Below, in pieces: positions 57,701 through 64,000 of a stretch of DNA of 64,000 nucleotides. The notes below the pieces were generated by a model, which saw only the letters and a program-made list of their open reading frames with translations, was not told the DNA's origin and made no database searches. The stretch is from Ancistrus triradiatus. Its lineage: Eukaryota; Chordata; Actinopteri; Siluriformes; Loricariidae. The DNA is taken from assembly GCA_025084515.1 (NCBI GenBank), contig JAJAGP010000288.1, positions 372,001 to 436,000 of the forward strand, written 5' to 3'. Both the position numbers and the translations under genes were made by a program. Numbering within the stretch: the stretch's first letter is position 1; every line of letters starts with the position of its first letter.

Positions 57701-59316
57701 TATTAGTGGGACCCAAGGCTGTGAGAGACAGGTTGGCTACATCTATCCTAAATCTAGATGGCTGTCCAGTATTTCACAGTCCGTCTGTAAAAAACTTAGG
57801 GGTCACATTTGATCTCTCCTTGGATGCGCACATTAGCAGCATCACTCGAATTGCTTTCTTTCAATTATGTAATATCGCTAAACTTGGAAATATCCTCTCT
57901 TTTAATGATGCAGAGAAACTTGTTCATGTGTTTATAACCTCAAGGTTGGATTACTGTAACGCCTTACTGGATGCTCTAGTAATCTATAAATAAACTTCAG
58001 TTAGTTCAGAATGCAGCTGCCCGAGTGCTAACTCGAACTAGAAAATTTGATCATATCAGTCCTGTTCCATCATCACTACACTGTTTACCAGTCAAATTTC
58101 GCATTGATTACAAAATACTTCTTATAACTTATAAAGCTCTACATGGCCTGGCCCCACATTATCTGAGTGAACTTTTAGAGTTTTACAATCCAACTCTTCT
58201 ACTTTATTCGCAGGGTACAGGACTTCTTTTAGTTTCTAGAATTAAAAAAGTCACAGCCGGGGGAAAGGCTTTCTCATACATGGCCCCCTAACTATGGAAT
58301 AAACTTCCCACTTTCGTTCGAGACTCAGACACTCTGCCAAATTTAAGTCTAGGCTAAAAACATACCTATTTGCGCAGGTTTTGACTAGATTTAGACCAGG
58401 ATGCATAACTTGTGTCACTGGGGCCGGAGTCTGGAGTCATGTCTGGCCTGCTTGCCTTGTCCGTTAACCAGGAGTGTCGAGTGGGCGGTCTGGCTGAACT
58501 GGGTTTCAGTCCTCTTGATCTTGACTCCTGCATCTTTGCTTTAGACTAAGGGCAGAGCTGGGGGTTCATAGTTAAAGAGTCTTATGGTGATCAGAGACGT
58601 TGGGTTGCTGTCTTCTGTCTCCCGTGGGGTTGCCGATGTCTCATGTGATCCCTCTTGGCTGTGTTACCTACCAGTTCTCCTCTTTCTAGCTATGCTGCTA
58701 TAGCTAATGCTGCCGGTGTCTCATGCTACACTTGACATCAGTGATTGTTAATAGACACTGTGCTCTTAATCAATAACTAATTACATTTACTGTTTTCTCT
58801 CCGAGCTGTGTTCCGGTACCAGTACAAGCCCCACACAAGATGTTCATCCCCTTCAGCTTCACTCAAGCTGCTTCCGTCATAAGCTCCAGCCCCATCATAC
58901 CCAGGCCACACCGGAGGGCAGTAACCCTCACCTTCCTCCAGTTGGCTGGGGTCGAAGTGCCACTATCGATTTTCCTGCGTAGACTCAGGATCCTAGAGTG
59001 ACTGTATATCGGACTACTTAATGGCGATGTGCTTATTTCACATTTTATTTGAAGTATGATTCCATGACATTAGTTTCCTTCTTAAATTTATCATCTACGC
59101 CGCCCAAGCAGGTTGGGTCTCTTTTTGAGTCTTAGTCCTCCCAAGGTTTCTTCCTCATAACACTTAGGGAGTTTTTCCTTGCCACTGTATCTCTATGCTT
59201 GCTCAATTTGGGATTGGACGTAGATATTAGGAGATAATCTAAACTTGCTTTGTAAAGTTGCTTTTTACAATGCTCAATTGTAAAAAGTGCTATATAAATA
59301 AATCTGACTTGACTTG
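54780..59316 (+). mobile_element. L2 LINE, long copy, intergenic
   Basis: It begins in the (GA)n AACGCTGACC 5' UTR block shared with 31040 and ends AAATAAATCTGACTTGACTT then GA. It is 4.5 kb long, shorter than the copy at 31004 mostly because of deletions in the 5' UTR. A region of CACGTGCCACTG repeats (54925-55030) appears only here. No direct repeat was confirmed at the ends. Confidence 0.85.
55666..58290 (+). pseudogene. L2 LINE protein (EN + RT), broken but best preserved
   Basis: The EN domain at 55666-56130 has LCLTETWIRLIEYLSLNE, FDKELSVTTKSHYKANSFE and VGDFNIHFDNEQDPLKIAF, then stops at TAG 56128. The linker region is 56381-56827. The RT is 57008-57520 (KILEKAVDQQLCSYLQRNEI, LLDLSAAFDTIDHDVLLNRL) and 57478-57993 (FHCYADDTQLYISAKP, then DWMLFNFLLLNSDKTEVLLV). 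The end lies at 58025-58291 (KILLITYKALHGLAPHYLSE, then KVTAGGKAFSYMAP). About five breaks separate these parts, so it is inactive. No ORF1 was recognised. Confidence 0.85.
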
Positions 59317-60159
59317 AAGATTTAATAAAGCTTCAGTTCGGCGTAAAGCTTCAGTTTGTCAATATTTTAACAGAACAAAGAAACTAGAATATGGAGCCTT
59401 TCACTACTATGTAAAACTACACCAACCTTGTACAGTACTTGGTTCATACTTACAATTGCAGTTACTACAAGAAGAAGCCAATTCCAGTCAACCAGGAAAA
59501 CTCATTCAAATATTTAAGGATTAATCAAGTTTTTATACACTTATTTAATCTTAACAGACTCCTGTAGTCTTATAGAACATTTATCTGTCTTATCATGAGG
59601 TTACTAAATGACATAAATGTAGAGACTAACTTGACACTACGGTATGCTGGGTCATGGTAATTTAAATCCACAATATTGGGTTGCCTGTGGTTTGTTTTGC
59701 AGATAAAGATAAAATTATTTTTGGCATAATGTGATTTCAAACAAGTGATGTCATACTTTCTATTAAATGTATTTATTAAGGTCCCAATAATTTAAGCATA
59801 TGAGTGATTAATATTATATAATGGTTATATTATAATAAATAATTTGTCATGCAGCAGTCATACATTCATAATATGACTAATACTTTCATTGGCCACTTGA
59901 TGTGGTCACTGAACTGTGTTTACATTACATGTGTAGGTTACACTGCAGAAGCACAAGTAATACCACTGAATTTGCAGCAAGGTACAGTAAAGGATGATAA
60001 AGGAATAGAGAACACAATGACCGTGTGAATTAAGTAAGTAAGTAATGTAGTACACAATTGTAAAACAAAGTGAATAGTGAACAGTAAGAAGGAGTATCAA
60101 TGACAGCAACAAGCCTGATGGATACATAAATCGAAAGGCTGAGGGTTGGATGTCAGGGG
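59317..60159 (-). other. flot1: Probable flot1 3' UTR and intergenic sequence
   Basis: On the minus strand an AATAAA signal (TTTATT at 59772-59777) lies about 385 bases after the flot1 stop, so the 3' UTR may span roughly 59755-60159. Between 59317 and 59755 nothing is recognised. Confidence 0.35.
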
Positions 60160-60177
60160 TCAACCAGTCCTGGCCAC
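60160..60177 (-). CDS. flot1: flot1-like, terminal exon coding part
   Basis: On the minus strand, TCTTTCTCTGCAG is followed by codons for VARTG and a TGA stop (60160-60162). The phase (0) matches the donor of the exon at 61570. Flotillin-1 proteins end a few residues after the INISQ/SISQ motif, so a five-residue tail is plausible. The evidence is a good acceptor, correct phase and short tail only, and other acceptors cannot be excluded. Confidence 0.55.
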   Translation of the reverse strand: MARTG

Positions 60178-60649
60178 CTGCAGAGAAAGATGTATTACAT
60201 TTTAGTACATTTATGCACAAGCTTTGATTAAGAACACAGAACTAGTATAATTTTTCTTGAAACCTTAAGCTTGTAGGTAATATAAGAAAGATTCTATCTA
60301 CCGATACCAATACCGATCTACCTATGCCACTGTAGAATTGATATTTTATGAAGGATTCTTCTTGTATTGATTAACAAGGAAGAAAATATATAGGGATCAC
60401 TCCACCATGCAAAATAAATTCTTAGCTCTGTGCATGTGGTGCTTTTAGCTTCAGTCAATAAAGGTTTTTAATACGACTTAATCTGGAATGACTGGACCTG
60501 CCACATTATTAAAAATAATTTTAACAATTTTAATTAACAAAAAAAGAGGAGAAGAGGGAGGAAAAAATACCCCAGACAACTCAAACAAAAACATAAGTGT
60601 TATTATCTCTTATCATTTTTACTCCTCATGTTAAGTGAAAGTGGAAGTA

Positions 60650-60860
60650 CCCATTTGACCTCGTTTATCCTGGTCAAGGTTTTGGAGGGTCCAGAATCTA
60701 TCCTATTCACTGGCTACAGATGAACATGCTCCCTGGATGGAATGCCAGTCCAGGGCTATACAAAAGCACTTCCTGTTCTTCATGTTGCAGGCCCAGTCCA
60801 ATGTTTGAACCCAAGTCCTCAGGAACTGCCATTTAAATCAGCTGCCTCTTACCTCTGAGC
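60650..60860. repeat. Decayed fish interspersed repeat
   Basis: CTGGTCAAGGTTTTGGAGGG, GGATGGAATGCCAGTCCAGG and TTGAACCCAAGTCCTCAGGA are typical phrases of an abundant teleost repeat. It lies in the putative last flot1 intron. Confidence 0.5.
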
Positions 60861-61544
60861 CAACGTAAGTTTTAAATTACATTTTCTACTTTTAGAAGTA
60901 ATCACCTTACTCATTTCATGAAGAAATAATATTAAATAAGACAGCCAAAATCATACATAATGACATAAGCAGGTAACATGGGCTTTGCTTTGTCAAACAT
61001 ATAGTTTCCGGAGGAAACCCAGAAGCAAATATGATTAAAAAAATAGTTTCATGAAAAATATATAATAACTAAAGTAATATAAAAGTGTAGTGGTCAGTTT
61101 TAATCAGTATTGCACAGAACCACCCCTAACTTTTGAAACTAGACAATATTTAAAACAAAACAGGTTTAGGAGTTATTTTGTAACAACAAAATTCTCTGTA
61201 ACATTTTAGTAAAATTAATATTTGAATATCTTATAAAATACACACTCCAGTGCAGAAGATTAAACAGAAGAAAAACACAAAAATGACTTAATCTAGGATC
61301 ATTAACATTTTTACACAATACTCCATTGCCAGTCACACTGTGGCTCAACCATAAAAGAGCACACAATTTTAAAGATTTGATTACTGTGTAATGAGGCACA
61401 GAGAGGAGAGGGAGAGAGAGGAAGAGCGAACAACAGTCAAAAGACCTCCAGTAGGTTATTGAGGTTATAGTCAGGGTTAAGCATAGGTGTGGCATTAATT
61501 AACTAGAAACCATTATGTGGAAAGTTCCCACGGGGATGTGGCAA

Positions 61545-61564
61545 ACGTGTGTGTGTGTGTGTAT
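61545..61564. repeat. (GT)n microsatellite next to a splice donor
   Basis: A short GTGTGTGT run lies a few bases inside the intron after the flot1 exon donor (minus strand (CA)n). Confidence 0.85.
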
Positions 61565-61569
61565 TTTAC

Positions 61570-61734
61570 CTGGGAGATGTTGATGCCAGTGAGTTTTTCA
61601 ATGGTCTCAGGAAGGGTAGTCATGATGTCTAGCACCTCCCCAGTAAGCCTAGCTGCTCCCACTTCTGAGCCACCACTAGAAACCATGGTCACCTTGTTGG
61701 CTGCTGACAAAGGTTTGCTGATCTCCTCTGCTAC
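61570..61734 (-). CDS. flot1: flot1-like, C-terminal exon
   Basis: The exon is 55 codons, phase 0 at both ends, with acceptor CTTTTGACCAG and donor CCCAG|GTAAAATAC on the minus strand. It encodes VAEEISKPLSAANKVTMVSS, then GGSEVGAARLTGEVLDIMTT and LPETIEKLTGINISQ. This is the end of the flotillin domain region of flotillin-1, a membrane-microdomain scaffold that oligomerises with flotillin-2 on the inner face of the plasma membrane and on endosomes. The human protein has a similar SANKIT-VSSG stretch and LTGEVLDIL-LPE-VE-LTG pattern, so flotillin-1 fits better than flotillin-2. Upstream exons lie past the window end or beyond the Tc1-like copy. Confidence 0.88.
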
Positions 61735-62355
61735 CTGGTCAAAAGAAAGATAAAGTATTTTACTGCCATGTATGCCAGGTATGCCTGGTCTGACATGCTA
61801 CAGACCCAGTCCTTTGATACATGGAACTTTAAGACTTTGAAGACCCTTGGTGAAGCTGAAACCAACAAAATAAATCATGACCATGAACAGACAAATCTGG
61901 ATTCAAATGAACAGAACTGGAAACTTTAACCTGATGGAACACACAGAAACTTTCACCTATTTACAGGTTATTTCATGATCTTCTGGTAACCACTTTGGTG
62001 GCTGGGCAAAAATGTCTGACTCTCCACATCCAAAATAATCCAAGGTCCACAGACAGATGTTCCAAATATTAAGACTATTTATTTTAAAATATAACAAAAT
62101 AAAAGACTTAGAAGTTCACAACATAAATGAAAAATAAGGATTGAAGATAAACTAAGGACTGTATGAAACAATAAAGTAGCAGTGTCTGTGGTTGCCTGGA
62201 TCTGAGGGAGGAAGTGAGGTCAAAGACTGTTTGTTCCTGCTCTGACACACCTTCCAGGTAGCATCATCTGCCTTTACCAGCCAGTGGCCCATCCACTCCA
62301 GCCACTAGATGGTGTTAACTCAAACAAAACAAAACCAGTATGAGACAGTAACATA
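61735..62355. other. flot1 intron sequence
   Basis: No further flotillin exon is recognised. The stretch 62160-62320 is C/T-richer, but I cannot assign it. Confidence 0.45.
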
Positions 62356-64000
62356 CAGTATACAAGAAGTGAGTACACCCTTGTACAATATCACTATAAT
62401 TGTTCAATATCACATTTCAAATAATAAAAAAATATATCACCTCTCAATAAGGGCATTGTTTTTAAGTTGACAAGTAGAGTATTCCCTCTTATGGCCAATC
62501 AAAAACAAATACTTTAGAAAGACTATGTTGAAAATACAGGCTTCAAAGTAGAAAATCAATGCAACAAAAGTGAATACACCTGTGATCACTAACACAAGTT
62601 AGAAAAACTGTGATCATTGAAACAAAACCGAGTACACCTGTGATTTCAAATTAGCCTAACTGCACGATCATGGTTATAAAATGACCTGTGAACTTTCTCA
62701 ATTCTGGTCATATGAGCTATGTCTATCTGCATGTCTGCATCATGGCTCCACATGGAAAAGAATTGCCAGAGGAGATGAAAAATCTTATTGTGAGACTTCA
62801 CAAAGATGGAGCAGGATACCGAAGATCAATGACCAACTGAAACTCAGTTGAAAAACAGTTGCAGCAGTAATCAGGTGGTGTAGAAAGAGCCATAGTACCA
62901 CTAATCCGAGCCACAGTGGCCATCCTCCTAAAATGACACCACGGAGAGTGCACCACTTGCACAATCTACCTCTGAAAAACAGACGGCTAAGTGCTTCAGA
63001 CTTGCCACGGGTGTTATCAATTCGAAATAGGAGTTGCTGTGACAGCTCAGACAGTGCAACGGACATTGAATAATGTCAGCTTCTATGGATGACGTCCAAG
63101 GAAACAACCCTTGCTTACTCCTCATCACAAAACTGCAAGATTAAACTTTGCTAAAGAACATGAAAAGAAGCCTGCCAAATATTTGGAGCACATTCTTTGG
63201 TCAGATGAGACCAAGATAAATGTGTTTGGCTCAGATGGGGTCCAAAATGTTTGGCATGAACCTGGCCAGGACTACCACAGTGAATGCATAGCCCTAACAG
63301 TGAAGCACGGAGGTGGGAGTGTGATGACATGGGACTGCATGATTGCAAAAGGTGGTTTGGCGATGACATTTGTAGGTGGCACCTGTGGCCTGTGGACATA
63401 CCAAAATACTGGCTGACAAGATGACTCCCAGTCTCCAGAAGCATGGCAGAAGAGGAATATTCCAGCATGATAGTGATCCAAAGCACACTGCCAAAATCAT
63501 GAAGGAGTTTCTAATGAAGAAAAGAGTAAAAACTATGACCTGACCAAGTATGTCACCTGACTTACTCTGAACACCTTTGAGGTATTTAAAAGAGAAAGGT
63601 AGAGCAACACAACCTCTCCAGCAAAGAGCAACTGAAAAAAAATTGTCTCTGAAGAACGGCAGAAAATCTCTACATATATTTGGGCAACACTGGTATCTTC
63701 CAATCTTCCATGAAGAGGAGGATTGAGTCTGTCATCAAAAATAAAGTTGGACACTAATTACTGAAAAAATAAAAGATTTGAATCTCAATAAGGAAAGATG
63801 TACTTACTTTTGTTGCATTGAGTTCCTATTGAGGGGCCTGCATCTTTAATATAGTAATTCTAAACTATTAGTTTTTAATTTTATGTAAGATCAAATTCCT
63901 TATTATTCAACTTAGAAATAATGCAATTACTGTAAGGTGATACAAATTTGAATTATTTGACATTTACGTGATATCGCACAGGGGTGTACTCAGTTCTGTT
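62356..64000 (+). mobile_element. Tc1-like transposon, fourth family, running off the window
   Basis: The left end CAGTATACAAGAAGTGAGTA then CACCC is matched by the inverse GGGGTGTACTCAGTTCTG at the window end. Transposase remnants run from about 62740 (HTH region, TPRRVHHLHN-like) to 63111-63416. The latter has ILWSDETKINVFGSDGVQNV (first Asp) and LTVKHGGGSVMTWDCM. A frame change and FQHDSDPKHTAKIMKEFL (second Asp) follow near 63450-63510. Later frames are broken. It lies in the flot1 intron in opposite orientation to the gene. Confidence 0.82.

Noticed and set aside
61570..61734. Assigning the flotillin exon to flotillin-2
   Set aside because: The SAANKVTMVSSGG and LTGEVLDIM-LPE-IEKLTG pattern is closer to flotillin-1. 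Flotillin-2 has a different ending as I recall it.

Overview
This is a piece of a teleost fish nuclear genome, probably ostariophysan judging by the Tc1-like, L2 and Tx1-type repeats (the lineage is an inference). There are no prokaryotic genes. Two host genes can be supported. One is a C2H2 zinc-finger gene of the ZNF384 (NMP4/CIZ) type on the + strand. Its seven visible coding exons run from 16249 to 48644 and all splice phases agree. The other is the 3' end of a flotillin-1-like gene on the - strand, with exons at 61570-61734 and 60160-60177. The two genes converge across an intergenic region of about 11 kb. Nearly everything else is transposable-element sequence, much of it nested.

Layout: 1-1334 holds an L2 3' end followed by a Penelope-like RT/GIY-YIG fragment. 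1929-2992 is a truncated Tc1-like copy. 2993-6500 is a Tx1-type LINE on the - strand beside a (TC)n microsatellite. 8410-10285 is a decayed jockey-superfamily LINE. 11055-12314 is an L2 3' fragment with a 90-bp triplication. 12786-16092 contains several Tc1/mariner-type remnants. 16249-48644 is the znf384 gene. Its introns hold two Tc1 copies in opposite orientation (one split by a solo LTR), Tc1-like elements of a second family, a palindromic fold-back element of about 2.3 kb carrying 22-bp satellites and split by a 5.98-kb L2 LINE, a Tc1 copy carrying an internal L2 fragment, and a Tc1 remnant that hosts an LTR element with a 3-kb array of 81-bp (27-codon) coding repeats. 49569-53375 holds two more Tc1-like elements. 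54780-59316 is a second long L2 copy. 60160-61734 is the end of flot1. 62356 to the window end is a further Tc1-like copy.

The znf384 exons would encode up to eight zinc fingers after an RGRKKK basic motif. A pair of fingers is duplicated on its own phase-compatible exon (25242-25409), as in mammalian ZNF384 as I recall it, so finger number could vary by splicing. The first visible intron has a GC donor. All transposase, LINE and LTR coding regions seen are broken by frameshifts, stops or deletions. The most unusual items are the fold-back element, the 27-residue repeat region behind the LTR, and a 10-base self-complementarity between that LTR and the sequence just after it.
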